A DNA stretch of 64,000 bases from Neopestalotiopsis rosae (Eukaryota > Ascomycota > Sordariomycetes > Amphisphaeriales > Sporocadaceae): contig JALGAS010000008.1 of assembly GCA_023078685.1 (NCBI GenBank), positions 3,286,001 to 3,350,000 of the forward strand. Direction: 5' to 3'. How positions within the stretch are numbered: the stretch's first letter is position 1; the number at the start of each line of letters is the position of its first letter. The notes beneath the pieces were generated by a model. The model worked only from the letters and a program-made list of their open reading frames with translations. It ran no database searches and had not been told where the DNA came from. Of the stretch, positions 11,087-24,300 are shown one piece after another. The translations under genes and the position numbers were made by a program.

Positions 11087-12407
11087 ATGGATCCGCTCAG
11101 CGTCACGGCGTCTGTTGTCGGCCTCATCGGAGCAGCAGCCAAGATATACGGCGTAATTGAGTTTCTTTCATCAGCCAAAGATGCTCCTGCTACTCTTCGG
11201 GAAGCACAGCTCGAAGTGAGGCACACCGAGGTGGCTTTGCGGTCTCTTCAGCGATATATTTTGCATCTTGACCAAGTCGATGCTCGACGAAAAAAATGCA
11301 TTCAGCTAGACGAGCTTCTTGTTGCTTTGAGCGATGCCATGCTCAACTTCTCTGAGTTCGAGGACATGTTGGTCTTGCTCGCAAGACTCTCGCGACTTCG
11401 AGTTGCCATATCGTGGTTCAGATACTCGAAACAAATCAATGATCATATCGTCAAAACACAACGCAATAAGAACACCTTGACATTCATGTTGAATATCCTA
11501 CATTGGTTAGTGAAATCTGAATGTCAAACACAGTTGGATTAGGGTTGACACAATGAACAGTGAGTCCGATATGGAGGCTTCGCGAAGCCGAGAGCAACTT
11601 CAGATATCAGTTGAGCAAATACTTGCTGAAAACAACCATATTAAGCGAAAATTGAGTCAGATGACAGATTCATTCGACGCACTAAGCAAATTCACTCAAG
11701 CAAAATCAGAGACGGAAACAATCAGACCGCACGTATTGGAGCATCAAGACGACAAATCATGGTTATCGATATCGACAGAATCGTATCGCAATAGTACCAT
11801 AGACCAAATCTCACCAATAGGCATCTCGAATGCTGCGTTCGAAAGTATATTGGAGAATAGCTGGGTATACACCAGAAACCGCGACGGAGAATGTGATAGG
11901 TCATTCGAACACTCCGCTCTTCGCTCTCATGCCTGGTCCTACCTCACTGGTTATAGCTTAGCGGACATCTCATCACTGTCCATCATATCGATGCCTATCG
12001 TACAAGTCGACTTGAGAAATGCTACCTACTACAATTTTGGCGCCGTCGCGGGCTATGATGTTAATGATGCGCCCCAAATTGGTGTGGCTGGTGCCATTGA
12101 TGGTAAAAATGTACAAGACAAACCTCTCGACGGCTCTAGCTCACATGTAATCTCCTTGGAAAATCAAGCTTCCCATGATTGCTATCTGCCATCCACGGAT
12201 TCTGCTATTCACCATGCTTTGCTCATGGTACGACACCTTTCCCTGACTCTCAGGGAGATGGACAGGTTACTTGGCCCGTCAATCGAGCAGCAAACAGGGA
12301 CTTACCAAGACGGGGGGTACCAGGAATTACAGACTATTGTACCCAAAGCTGCTCGTATCCACGCCAGCCTTGGAGGCAATAACGAGGACGGGCTCCGAGA
12401 GACGTGA
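11087..12407 (+). CDS. Protein with fungal MDPLSVTASV N-terminal domain, possibly truncated
   Basis: Two exons, 11087-11505 and 11561-12407, give 421 residues. The intron (donor GTTAGT, acceptor AACAG) joins LNILH to CESDME, matching the usual LNILQCESD pattern of this domain. The first 150 residues are the helical domain starting MDPLSVTASVVGLIGAAAKI that heads many Pezizomycotina STAND, ankyrin and orphan proteins (PigL_N-like, Pfam PF17111, assigned from memory). A coiled-coil-like stretch follows (EQLQISVEQILAENN), then a segment with HAWSYLTGYSLADIS and a DG-rich part. No NACHT, ATPase or repeat domain is present. The frame ends at TGA 12405-12407, but the same frame continues open for 67 codons, so the gene may be shortened by a nonsense change, or a short intron starts at the GTGAGT at 12404. 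Biochemical function is unknown. Confidence 0.7.
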
Positions 12408-12611
12408 GTGTTTGCACAAGAAGAAGGAGAAGGACACTCAATACCCGTGGACTTCGGGACCTTTGGCGACGGCAGGATAGAAAGCGCCATACAAGCGGTT
12501 AGTCAACCGATATCAATGTTAGACATGAATGGTATAATCATCTTCATCTTCAGAGAACTGTTTTACCCTAAGGCGATGGCGGCGGGATATTTGCTCATCG
12601 AACATGCTTGA
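12408..12611 (+). pseudogene. Open continuation of the MDPLSVTASV gene past its stop
   Basis: Directly after TGA 12405-12407 the same frame stays open for 67 codons up to TGA 12609-12611 and reads like protein (EGEGHSIPVDFGTFGDGRIE, then SAIQAVSQPISMLDMNG). This suggests that an ancestral protein was longer. After about 12530 the sequence loses coding character. A functional intron removing the TGA (donor GTGAGT at 12404) is the alternative, but I found no good branch site and acceptor pair. Confidence 0.35.
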
Positions 12612-13031
12612 TCTTAGTCAGGGCTACAAGACACATATCACTAATCCTGGACTATTTGTATACAGAGAACAGCTTCCTTGCCCTACACTCGGGCATGATT
12701 ACTACCTCAGGTATTCATATATGACACCAAAATATCTCCAAGTAAGTGACCTGCATGAAAATGAAAGTTCAAAGCGATCACAGCACAGCGAAGGCAAATC
12801 AATCGTGAGTAAGATATCAAGAATTCTTTGATGACGCTAACTTATGCTAAAGTGGTATACTAGAATACAGATTCGCTCCTGAAAATGCTCTAACAGAAAT
12901 AATAAACAACAGACAAGATCGCTCTTGGTTTCGTTCCATTTTGACTCCCATGATCATATACAATCGGTATGATTCTTTGTCTTTTTTTTCTTCTTCCTTT
13001 TTGTCTTTTTTGTCGTATCATTCGTATCTTT
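12612..13031. other. Intergenic region between convergent genes
   Basis: Mostly AT-rich sequence between the end of the MDPLSVTASV gene remnant and the 3' end of the DUF7582 gene. A pyrimidine-rich stretch lies at about 12975-13015. No further coding segment is supported. Confidence 0.5.
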
Positions 13032-14660
13032 CTAACAAGTCTCAACAGCAGCGGTGCGACCACCAGTCCAGCCCTTGCCGGTAGTGAGGAACCCCCACTC
13101 GCCCCGGGTAATGGGCGAGATGTCGTCGTAGCCGTTGGGCGTGGCGGGGCCGAGGCGCGACTGCTGGCTGGCGCGCAGCCTCTGGATCACGGGCGACATG
13201 GCGACCGAGTCGTGCTTGGGCGCCAGCAGCTCGTCGATGCCGTTCCAAAAGGGCGACATGCCGGCGGCCGCGGGTCTGGCGGTCACGTCGCCTTCGTTGT
13301 GCTGTTGTTGCTGCTGCTGCTCGTTGTCATCGAGGGCATCGATTCTGATGGCGAGCTCCGTGACTTCCTTGTGGGCCTTGAGGGCGAGGGGTCGGATGAC
13401 GGCCGACTTGTGCGTGCTGCTTACTGCCGCCGATGTGGTGTCAAACGACGTCTTGAGCTTGAGGACCGGAGTGTGGGCCTTGGGGCTCGGCGGCTTGCCA
13501 ATCTTGACGACGTTCAGCTTGAGGGGCAACTCGGTGGCGTTGCTGCGGTCCTCCTCCTCCTCCTCGAAGCTCTTTCTGTCAAAATGCACAGTGATGTTGT
13601 GCGCGGGCGTGCGCGGCGTGCGCGGCGGGACCTCGTCAAAGGCGCCGATCTGCTGCGCGCCCCCGTAGGCCCGGCGGTACATGCGCTCGACGTCGCCGAG
13701 AGCGCCGGCGCTGACGCCGATCCACTCGTAGGCGCCGTAGAGCTCGCTGCGCTCCAGCCGGCGGCCGCCGCGGGCCAGCACGAGGCGGCGCAGCTCGTCG
13801 ACGGCGTCCTCGATGCGGGACTCGCGCTCGGCTTTCTGTCGAGCGGTGGGGCTGGCGCCGCGGCGCAGGAGCGTGGTGCGGGCGTACGCGGCCAGAGCCG
13901 ACTTGAAGGCGTACAGGCGGTCGAGGCCGAGCAGGGTCAGGCCCTCGGCGGAGAAGAGGACCTCGTTCTGGCGCAGGCAGCGGCGGACCAGGTCGCGGTT
14001 GAGGCCGCACGACGAGGCCGACGAGGGCGGGGGCAGGAAGCCCGTGCCCGTCTGGAACTTGCGCTCGGCCTTGATGATGGCGCGGCGCAGGTGGTACTCC
14101 TCCCTCGGCGTGAGGGAGGTGGCGTGGATGAGGCGGACGCCAAAGGGGTTGGGACCACCGGCCGAGGCCGTCGATGACGTGGAAGACGACGACGAGGTGG
14201 ATGTGCAGGTCGTTACCGAGTAGGGAGTGGCTGGCGTGCAGGGAGTCGCGGGCGTTGAAGCGAATGTGGGTGATGTGACTGCGCCCCTGCTTGAAGAGTT
14301 GGCCTCGGATGATGTGCTGGAAGAAGAGGTTGTAGATGTCGAGCTGACCGAGCTGCCCGTTCCGCGGCGCACCAGCTGTCTAAGTCCGGCTACCTGCGAT
14401 GTGAGGCGTGTGGGCGAGAGAGGACCAGAGGACCAGGAGAACTCGGGCGAGGCCGGGGGCGAGGCACATGGCAGCGCCGAGGTCGGGAGTTGGTGGTCCT
14501 TGCGCACGACGATGAGGCTGATGTGAATGGCCTTGCGGGCCAACCTCTTGGAGGCATACTCGAGGGCCTGGGTGAGGTGTGTCGGGATGTTCTGGGAGTC
14601 GAGAATCGAAGGGCCTGCCTCGAGTGGTGACGATATCCGCTGCTTGAGAAGTGAAGACAT
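13032..14660 (-). CDS. DUF7582-family protein
   Basis: A single exon of 542 residues. The opening (ILDSQNIPTHLTQALEYASK, RKAIHISLIVVRKDHQLP) and the later block AERKFQTGTGFLPP, NEVLFSAEGLTLLGLDRLYAFKSAL and YARTTLLRR followed by DAVDELRRLVLARGGRRL match the fungal family I know as DUF7582; the family name is from memory. In between is a Ser/Thr/Pro low-complexity linker. The C-terminal half has an acidic run (EEEEED), a Gln run at about residue 450 and a conserved end GEWGFLTTGKGW. There is no signal peptide, membrane segment or known catalytic motif. The gene is clearly more GC-rich at third positions than its neighbours, which creates long spurious frames on the other strand. Function unknown. 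Confidence 0.8.
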   Translation of the reverse strand: MSSLLKQRISSPLEAGPSILDSQNIPTHLTQALEYASKRLARKAIHISLIVVRKDHQLPTSALPCASPPASPEFSWSSGPLSPTRLTSQVAGLRQLVRRGTGSSVSSTSTTSSSSTSSEANSSSRGAVTSPTFASTPATPCTPATPYSVTTCTSTSSSSSTSSTASAGGPNPFGVRLIHATSLTPREEYHLRRAIIKAERKFQTGTGFLPPPSSASSCGLNRDLVRRCLRQNEVLFSAEGLTLLGLDRLYAFKSALAAYARTTLLRRGASPTARQKAERESRIEDAVDELRRLVLARGGRRLERSELYGAYEWIGVSAGALGDVERMYRRAYGGAQQIGAFDEVPPRTPRTPAHNITVHFDRKSFEEEEEDRSNATELPLKLNVVKIGKPPSPKAHTPVLKLKTSFDTTSAAVSSTHKSAVIRPLALKAHKEVTELAIRIDALDDNEQQQQQQHNEGDVTARPAAAGMSPFWNGIDELLAPKHDSVAMSPVIQRLRASQQSRLGPATPNGYDDISPITRGEWGFLTTGKGWTGGRTAAVETC

Positions 14661-17600
14661 TGTTGCTGTAGTTGGGATGCCGCCCGTTTGTGTGTGTGTG
14701 TCACCAGGACGAAAATAGAAAGGAAGGCGAAGTATTGCAGAGAACAGAAGTGAATCAGTCCTCGAAACGACTCAATGCCCCGAATTGGGAATGCTGGGGA
14801 ATATGCAAAGAGTGATGTTGACAGTTGAGGCTGAGTATAGATCTACTATATCAAGTAAAGAAAAAGAAGTAAATCTAAACAAGTAAAGTTAATTAGATGA
14901 TGTGAATAAAGAAGTGAAAAAACGGGGGCTGGATTGTAGAATAGATATAGAACAGAAGTGAAGGGTGACATTTGTGATGCATGCAGGTGATGTAAATATA
15001 TCTATCCATACAGAAGCAAGCGGGACAGAGGATCCATCCATCCATTCCATCCATTGCATCCCAGATGATCAGCGACCGACGTGACCCAAAGCGGAATTGT
15101 TTCAGATCGACAGAGTAGTCAGGGGGGGCCTGGATTTGTCGTCTGAACTTTTTTCGAAACAATGACAGAGATAGATTAAAGCAGACGACAGGGCATGTTC
15201 TCTTTTAGGGAATCATGCAGGGGGTTTGAGGATGTGCCAATCTAATCCAGATGCATTGGAAACGGGCACGCTGCGTGTATATTTAGTGGGGAATGGGTAG
15301 TATACAGTATAGTGACGGGACCATAGAAGAGTGCATTATACCTTCATGGGCGGCTATGTATGCAAGACGGTTCTCTGACTATGCCCGAAATGCAAAAGTC
15401 GCATGCATATTACAGAGTCTAGTTATTCTTCAATGCCGCCCCAGAACTGGCTCAACTGTATTCCATACCAGAGTATGTAGAAGACATCCCCAATGTGAAA
15501 CGGGAACAAATGCCAAGAGTAAAGACGAAAAGAGAAGACGAGGACGAGAGTCGACTGACTGGCTCATCATGGTCCAAACAACAGAACAAACAATGCTGAC
15601 CAAAAGCAGTGGTCGTTCCAGATGTGAAGAGATGTGGGGGTTGAAAATGGGAATGTGGGGTGAGGTCCAGTGGTAGACTCGAAGGATTATCTGACCACCA
15701 ACCATGTAGACTTGGCAGATGGCTACTGTAGTAGACACTAGCAATGCGACGCTTTGGTGAGCTCACCTCGGTTGATTGTCTGCTGGTTCTATGGTTCTGT
15801 GGTGCTGTTAGCCCTGGTGGCCCTGCCTGTGGGTGAGCGAGCGCGGTGAATGCCCGCGGGCAGCCAGTTGAAGCAACAGTGGACGGTTAGTATCCTAGTG
15901 GCCTAGTGTCTCCCCCCAACTAAGCCATGTTTCATGAAATCAGTGGTGACGAACCTCTCTCGTACGCTTGCCAAGCTGCGTCCCAGTGGATGCGGGTTCC
16001 TGCGGGTCCCCCAGCCCATGCCGCCCATGCCAGCCCATGATGTGTGACATGGGTAAACGAGTGCGTGCGTGGCTTTGGGTTGGCCGAGCCGGGATGGCCC
16101 CAACTTGACTCTTGGCTCAACTCGGCTTGGCGTCCGTCTCTCTTTTCTTTGTTTGCTGGAGAAATTGAGAAATTCTGGAGTTGATTGCGATTGCTTGCAT
16201 TGGCCGTTTCCAAAAACCTTCTCACTCTCTTTATCGCCAACGTGCTTGTAACGGCAGACGGTTTGCCCAAATTACTCCCTCCCTCCTTTTTAGACTTTAT
16301 GCTTCTAAATTCTTCAACGAATCACATCACTCCCGACATGAAAAGTAGCCCGTGCCAATGACTTGACTTGACTTCTCGATAATACCACCGTTATACATCA
16401 CTCAAAAAAAGTCATAGCGTTGGCGTACTCTACCATGGTAGTGGAATATTGCAATATATTTTGACCCGAGGTCTTGATCGTGTTCTTGATTAAGCATTGG
16501 AAATAACAATAACATAGATTAGATATCGAAATGAGGTCATCTTGATTACTAGACATTCGCATAAACCGGCTATACTGTATGTAGTATTTCTTGTGGGCAA
16601 TGTTCAACAGGCTCACACCTTGGTACACTTGAGTCTTGCATTACCCTAGCCACCTTGATGACAACGCCACTCCTCCCTCAATCTCTTCACTTCTTCACTC
16701 TGAGAAACAAATGCAACCTCAAGTCCCCATTTCTCTCGTCACTTCTACTGTTTCTGGCTTCTCCGAATCCATGAATGGCCGAATTTTCCCTCCCATTGCT
16801 CTCGAATTTTCTCCACCACCAAAACCACCCTGGCTCACTGCGTAAGCTCTGTTTGGCCAGCCACCCCGCATTGGTCTCGGCGGTTAGAGGTCCCAAGAAT
16901 AGAAGCATCACACCTTGGGACCTTGGAACCGACATGACCCCCCCCTTGCTTATACATAATCTCATTGCTCGTCACCTCTTGGAAGAGCCTCTCTCCCTCG
17001 CTAACCCCCCATTTAAAGATGCAAGATAGGCAGATCTTCAACCGCGTGCCGGCAGACATGTAAAATCTCATCACATCCCGCCAATTCACTCATTTCTAAA
17101 AGTAGGTTCTTTAGAGTTGAAGTAACTTCCAAGAAGGGGAAAGACTTTGCACTACAGTACTATAATCCCCATCCCCCCCGGTTCCGTCACATCCCTATCA
17201 TGATCGCGGAGCCCACCCAAACAATTTTCAACGCAACCACACATATGTTCAAGTTGAACCCTTTCCCGTTCCCGTCCCTGCATGCCAGTTCGTCACATTC
17301 TACTCCAGTCAGAATCTCTCTTCTCCTATGCAAAAAAAGAGCCCCGCATGCAAGCTCGGGATATATTATAACTTCGGCAAGCATTCCTCAAGGGTAAGAC
17401 TTTGTTTGTGTGGTGGTACCCCTCTGACCGCCCTCAAGAACTAAAAAAGAAAAGGAGATGGAAATAGAAACATACACGTGAACACTCGGATAATACTGAG
17501 ATGAGGCTAATGTGATTCTTTCTCATTTCCTCGCCAAGGAAAGGGGAGAAAAGAAAACACTAAAAAAAGAAAGAGAAATAATTATCACCAGTACAAGTAT

Positions 17601-18345
17601 ACTCTGTACAGGGCCAGTGATTGGACACACATGAACGTGCCAACTACCTTACCAAGATGTGAACATTCTTGGGCGTGGTGTCACCGACAGTCCCGTCTTC
17701 TCAGAGTCAAGTCTGCCTCCAGGGTAGATACAAGGTCACAAATTTTGGAAGACTGTTTCAAGAATGGTCACGATCGAGTCTATTTGTAGGATCTCCATCT
17801 ATCTTGTACCAAGCCCGGGCGGACATTTGGGACCAGCTGACAGGTCCCGTCAACGCCCTTCAAATCATAATCTCGTAACTCTGACAATGCCATGACACAA
17901 ACGAATGCAATAAACAAATACTCATCTTTTCCTCTTTCGTATGAAGGAAGAAAAGACGTGGGGAATCAAGAGCCCAACCATTGCGGAGTATCTTCCCTTT
18001 CCATGTCCGACGCCTCTCACGCCTATGCTATGCATTGAATCATGATGAAACAAACAAATGAATCCATCTTTTCTCGCCCGCTCGCATCAAAAAACCACCA
18101 AAAAATAACTCAAGAGTTCTGTTGCTGGGAAACCAAACGATCTCGTGTGCTCGCCAAGACAAGCATGGCGTGGTTGTGATAGATAGGTGCCCTCTTTCGA
18201 GTATGCCATACCTGTAGGTTCGACGCAATCAAAGAATCAGGTGTCCGGTTGATCCTCCAGTACCGTTGGTCTCGGCAGTCATCTGCATGTCTGCCATGTC
18301 CATTTGCTCCGACGATCCTACCGAATTATCCCAGTCTTGATCTTG
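14661..18345. other. Long intergenic region, no gene seen
   Basis: About 3.7 kb between the 5' end of the DUF7582 gene and the 3' end of the ubiquitin protease gene. Frames are all short (at most 127 codons), lack domains and do not extend through plausible splice sites. It contains a short CCAT repeat at 15033-15056 and CT-rich tracts. It could include a long 5' UTR for the DUF7582 gene or a non-coding transcript; the sequence does not decide. Confidence 0.55.
15033..15056 (+). repeat. Short imperfect CCAT repeat
   Basis: About five imperfect CCAT/CCATT units in 24 nt in the long intergenic region upstream of the DUF7582 gene. A simple microsatellite with no coding context. Confidence 0.6.
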
Positions 18346-21300
18346 TCAGTCAAGAAATTCTTCCAAGGCTTCAGAGTTGGAGTCAGTCCACTCACCAGAA
18401 GCATCCTCCTCGACCTCATCAACCACGAGACGGTCAAGCTCCGTCCGAACTATCTCAAGCATCAGCAGTTGTTCAAGTCTTTGCCTCACTAGAGTGACAT
18501 ACCTCGTTTCGTTCTCTCGTATTCCATGTCACATCGCGGTGCAATGCCATGGTAAGCCGGCATGAAATACTCCTCTCCCCGCTCAATGTGCTCTAGCAGA
18601 GTGGAAACGGCTCCCCTAGGCGCTTGCAGACTGCTTGAGACATACTTGCTGTACAAGTATTCCAAAGATGCAACTGTGAACATTTTACACCATTTGACAT
18701 GGCTGGCAACTTCTGCGTCAATATCGCCTTCGGTACTGCGGTCTCTATGATTGTCGAGCCATGTCCAGAGCATTTGTTTTACCAGCAGATCCGTCTCCAA
18801 TCGGACACTTGGATCGGCAAAACCAAGAAGAGGAGGTGCCCATAGGTGCATGAACTCTAAAGCAAAGCGTTGCACGAAAGTCACATCCTCGCCTTCTGGT
18901 CTCGGTACTTCAGAGATCATTCTGTAGAAGTTGCTGAAAGCCATTCCATCGGTAGCAGGGGCTATCATTTCAACTCGCTCGCTGATGAATTTGATCAGAC
19001 TGTGAGCATGTTCTTGACTATGGGTCCATCGTAGATAGAACGCGACACTTTGCAGATAGAGAGGGGTGGTCTGTGGGTCTGTCTGCCAAGAACTCAACCC
19101 TTCTGCGGTTGTCGCAAAGACCTTCTTCTCCATCTCAGTGCCAAGCTTGATCAACTTGCGGAGTATGGACTCTGTAGACACTGGATTCTGGTTCAGCAGC
19201 ACAAGTTTATCAACAAAGAGGCTGTTGACCGTGTGCGTGTTCGCGATTTGTCTGTGAAGCAAGTTAACTTCCTCAGCCGTGTACGGAAGCGGTTCGTCGT
19301 TCAGAGCCAGTTGGAAGCGGCCGTATGCACTCTCCAGGATTTCTTGATTTGCCAAATCTCCTTCCAGGTAACCCATGAGAGTATCAATTAGACTGATGAT
19401 GGCTTCGTAGTTGGGGGCCCGCGGCCGCTTGTACAATGTTTGAGCTAGCCGAGCATATTGTGGACTAAGCTCTGGTTCTGTGATATCCGCAATGATGATG
19501 AAGAAGAGTCTCGTGAGAAAATACTCCTCGAGCAGAGCAGCTCCCTCTACTTTCGAAAATGACGCAAACTCGGCCAGCGCGCCAAAGAACTCGGGCCATG
19601 CACGGAGGCTCGTATGGAACGATTCCCAAAGAGTATTGAAGATCTCCACAGTGTCGGTGAGTACAGAGGGTTCTGGAGGTTCAACGATGGTAAGGTCCTC
19701 ATCTCCGATGTCCGAGTCCTGCGGAAGCGGATTATATTGCTCAGGGAAAGCATCCTTGACTGTCTTCAGAACGTATTTGAAAAGTTCGCTGATAGATTGC
19801 CGGACGATGGCGGCGGTGTTCTTTACTAGCAGCATACGGAGTGCCTCTATTCGTTCCTTGAAGAAATAGAAGAAACTGAGGCAGCACCTGGGACACTTCT
19901 CACATGCTTGGCGGATTCGGGAGAAGAGCGGCAGAAAATCTGGAATATCCTGTGCGCGAGCTGCAATCTGGTCCAGGTGACCTAGTGCCACTTTCATTGC
20001 CGTATCTTCGGTTGTATGATCTCGGGAGCATGGGTTGTCCCATACACGGTCGAGTACCATCTGCGCAAAGTTAATTGTAGCGTGATCGTTGCTAACATAT
20101 CGGTGAACGATCATTGAATTCTCGTCAGCGATATTCGCAGCAAGCCAGACTGGCGGCTCAACCCGGACGGGATGATTATGCCCACTAATTCGCAGATCTT
20201 CATGGTCCCTCTTGAGAGTAGAAGACCTTTGGTAGAAGAGCATATATGCACTGTACCCCTTCTCAAATCCGAGCCCACCATCAAATCGAGCAGAAGGGTC
20301 TCTACCGCCAAAGCATGAGTTAGACAGATTCGCGGGGTCCCAAGGAGAGACGGTATCATCGTTGAACTCGAACCACGGCTGTGTACCATCAGAAGTCGGT
20401 CGCTCACGAATGTAAGAATAGTAGTGACCAGACTCGGCAGTTCCCGCGTGAACCAAGACGCCGACAAGTTCGAAAACATCAGGCGTGATCTCGCCGCAGG
20501 AATCGCTGAGATGCTCGACTGTAAAGGGGCTCATGTCGATTTCGGTGGGGAACTCGAAGTGATCATTGATCTTGTTGCGTTGGAGAGTCCTGAGATCGAA
20601 GCTGAACCTTTTCAAGTGGAATATCAAGTGATCGGGTATTTCCTTGAGACAAGCTCGTTTCACAGCATCAACATGCTTGTTGCACAGCTCACATTTGTAC
20701 TTGTTGTCACCCTCCATCGGCTCGCCATCCACATATGCCTGCAGACTTTCTTGCAGACTAGATATTCCTTTGATATCGCATTGAATTGCCGAGAATGGTT
20801 CAATTCGCTCAGAGATATGTTCACATTCCTTGGATTTGACTTGTTGTACAAGTTGACCTCCATAAATTGATCGTAGATCTGATTTGGTGCGTGCGTTCGG
20901 CATAACAGACTCCCATCTATCGAACAAGAGGTTGAAGAATTCATCGACGTCCATTTGAGTGTGAATATCGATTGGAGTCTCTTCATAGTTGTTGATCAGG
21001 GCAACACAGTGTGCTGGATCAATCGATCGGCGTAAGCTGTCTTGGAGTTCCGCGAACAGTGTCTGTGTAGAGTTGAGCAGATTGGGATGACTGCGCCCCT
21101 TCGACGGTACTTGTAAGATGAATCGTCTGAAATGTACGTTCATGAATAGCTGTGTGAACAACGAGTTCAAGTAGCAGGTGTTGGATAGGTTCCTGAGTCC
21201 GGCATGGACACCTGGGGTCTTGATAGCTCTCATACGATCAAACCCTTGTGGGAGGTCGTAAAAGTAGGGGCTGCCGTCATAATCCGTATGGTATGGCACT

Positions 21301-24300
21301 ATGCTGCTTAGGCAGTACAGCATCTGCCGCTGCTGGTCTCTACTATTTCGCATGAGCAAGGAGAGAATCTCGTAGACCAGTTTCCGATTGCCGTGCGTCA
21401 AAAGTACCTGAGTTCTTACTTCGTCATAGTCCAGGCGGGGGAAAAGGTGCTTGTAGAATAATTTCCGGCCAAGATTGGGAGGAAACTGTATGCTCTCCCT
21501 GTCGCTAAAGTGTTTGACGCCGTAGTACAACAGTCTCAACAGACCGTGAGCGACGAAATCGACTCCATCTGGGCTGGTCAGGCTCTCCGTACTCGTATGA
21601 ATCAAGGCCAGCTCAATGTATAGTTTCAGGCAGGTCTCTACACTTAGCTCCGGCGAGTTTGCCCGGAAGAGTATGTCCATCAGAAACAACAGGAGAGTGA
21701 AGACTTCCTCAGATCGGACTGGCTGATGCACAGCCTTAGGCAGTAGGTCAAAAAGGAGAGACCAGAACTTCTCGGAAAATTGCAGCGCGGTAGTACTGGA
21801 GCGTGTCTGTGTGAAAGAGCACTTGTCTCTGATGAGCTGTGCTGTGCCCTTCCGGACCACTGCTCGATCATCCCCCAAGAGAAGAGCTTCGATGAGTTTT
21901 TTGTTCAAAGAACTTTTACAAAATCGCTCCCAGAAGTTCTTGCTGAGCGAACAGCATTCTAGCAAGGCGCGCAGCGCGCGATTGGTGACCTCTACAGCAT
22001 ATTGAGAATGGTCCGCGGCAGAGGCCTCGGAGAGCAAAGCTGTCAGCCGCTCATGAAAGCTTCTCGTGAGAAAATCGTCAATCATAGGCAGGTCTTCCGA
22101 TCCTGGAACTTTGTGAGAAGTGCCCAATGATAAAATATCCATGGGAAACATACCTGTCAACAGTTGGACAAAAGTATCCAGAAGACGAAAACTCAGTTCC
22201 CTTTGCAGGGATTCAGTTGGGCAGCCACCAATGACGTTCGGGTCTTCAATCGCAGCAACGACGAGTGACATTGTCTTCAGGAGAGGTTCCTTCTCGCCTG
22301 GAATATCACGGCTTTCACCTTCCGTGCCTTGTGCGCGTATCGCCAGAGATCTCAGACGTCGCGTGCTCAAGTATTCACGCAAGGCATGAATGGTGTACAA
22401 ACACTTGAAAGGCTCCCCCAGGGGAAACACATCCAGATGCGATGTAGCTGGGTTCTCGAAAGCCTCTAGAATCGATCCATCGGCTGGCAGCTTGACAAGA
22501 AAATGGTAAATCTAAAAATTTCCGTCAGTAAGGAACCATGAGAGTGAGATATGAGAACAAGCTTACCTCCTTGGAGATCTTCTCTTCCATGCTCAAATAG
22601 CTCCACAGAGCCTGGAAATGGCCCAAAATCTCAATTTCCAACGGAGAAGCACCTGGTTTGATATTTGCAGGTGTAGACACGGTGTCGGACTCTTTCTTCA
22701 CCAAGAGAAGTCCATGATGAATATTGAGGTCTTCGAGAGACTTGCAGATCTGATCTTCTGTAGGCGTCAATGGCTTGCCACGGTAGAAGATTCTGTAATT
22801 GTTGAAGCCTGTGGCCTCCCGAATGCTGGCAAGCAAAGAGGCCGCAGTATTCTGTCGGCCAATTTCAAGGGGTTTCGGGTCCGTCTGGTGAATCCCATCA
22901 AAGGACTGGACCTTGAGTTCTGCAGGTGCGCCTTCAACGTTGCTAGGAGATTGCAGCATCAGCGACCGTAGGTCCGGCGCGGCAAAATGATGTGACCCAG
23001 TCTGCAGGATCGCGACAAATTCGCGAAGAACTAGAAGCGACCTCGTGAATTTGAGCTCGTGATCAACCAAGCTATGGCTGTCGTGAGAGACAGCCATGTC
23101 ATCTTGATCGCTCGCGTTTGTCGCACTGCCTGGAAGTAGATGCTTGGCAGTGTCTGCCATCTGCTTGAAGCACCGTTCTATAAGCGCAAGGTGCACTTTG
23201 CGTGCTCGATCCAACGGGAAAGAGTTGATTCCCTTGCCCTTGACATAAATATCGTTAACCAGAATACGGATTGCATCGGTTTCGACCGTCTGGGGGGATG
23301 CTGTGAGTATCATTTGCCACAATAGTCCAACGGCGCCGTGGTTGTCATTCAGCTCTTCATCCAGAGCTGTATCTGTTGCATTTTCTGCGATTGGGATCAA
23401 GACTCCCCGTAGAAATTGCAGTGTGCCAGGGCAGTACAGTAGAGGGGACAGATGCGGGAGATGCTCCTTTAAACACAGCCCCAGAAAGTTATTTCCAGAA
23501 CTGCTTTGTTGCTGTGCATTGTTCAGAGAGCACCAACCCACCACCCTGTCATTGTGGGATAAAGCTTTCTCACCAACCAGCAGATGCCAGAATCGCTCCA
23601 CGCATGTTCGATCGACCGAATTACCATGTCTAGCAATGACTTGCTCAATCAAGCAGCGACGCGCAAGGCCCAATGTGGTCCCATAAACCGTATTGATGCC
23701 GCACGCACGCGCTTTAGAGATAGTTGTTTCCAATTCATCTGCTAGCAATCGTGGAAAGTCGTGCTCCGCGACAAGATTAGCAATTTCCCGCTCCTGACTG
23801 GGCCGAACAAGGCGGAATAACACATTCAGACTTCCGGCAGTGCTGGAGCTCTTCGCTGAAATGTCGCGAAGACATTCCCTCCGCAGAGATTGTCGCAAAT
23901 CCGATGTTGGGCTAACCTGAAGAAGTTCCATCAGCTTCATGGTGGCAAAGTCGAACACATCCATATGCTCTGGGAAGCCATGCGAATTCGCAACTGAGGA
24001 CTCTTGGATCAGGCGCAAACACAATGTAGCGATACTGGGGATGAGATCGACTGGCTTCTGTGTGACTGCCTTGATGATCGTATCCAAAAGCTCTCGCATG
24101 TGTAGATTAAAAGTCTCGACTGGAAGTCCCTGCATCTTTCCTATGAGATAAGCCAAAGGTTCCCGGGAAAGATGGCCTGTAGTCCTTGCCATCATTTTGA
24201 CGAGCGCCTCAAAGATCCTGGGATCCTGAGCGGTGGTGATGCTTTGCCAGAATAAATCTGTGTGCTGCGTTTCGTACGTGTCGGTCACGGCTAAAAAGCC

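Noticed and set aside
12969..14177. 402-codon plus-strand frame opposite the DUF7582 gene
   Set aside because: Caused by high GC at third positions of the true minus-strand gene; no domain.
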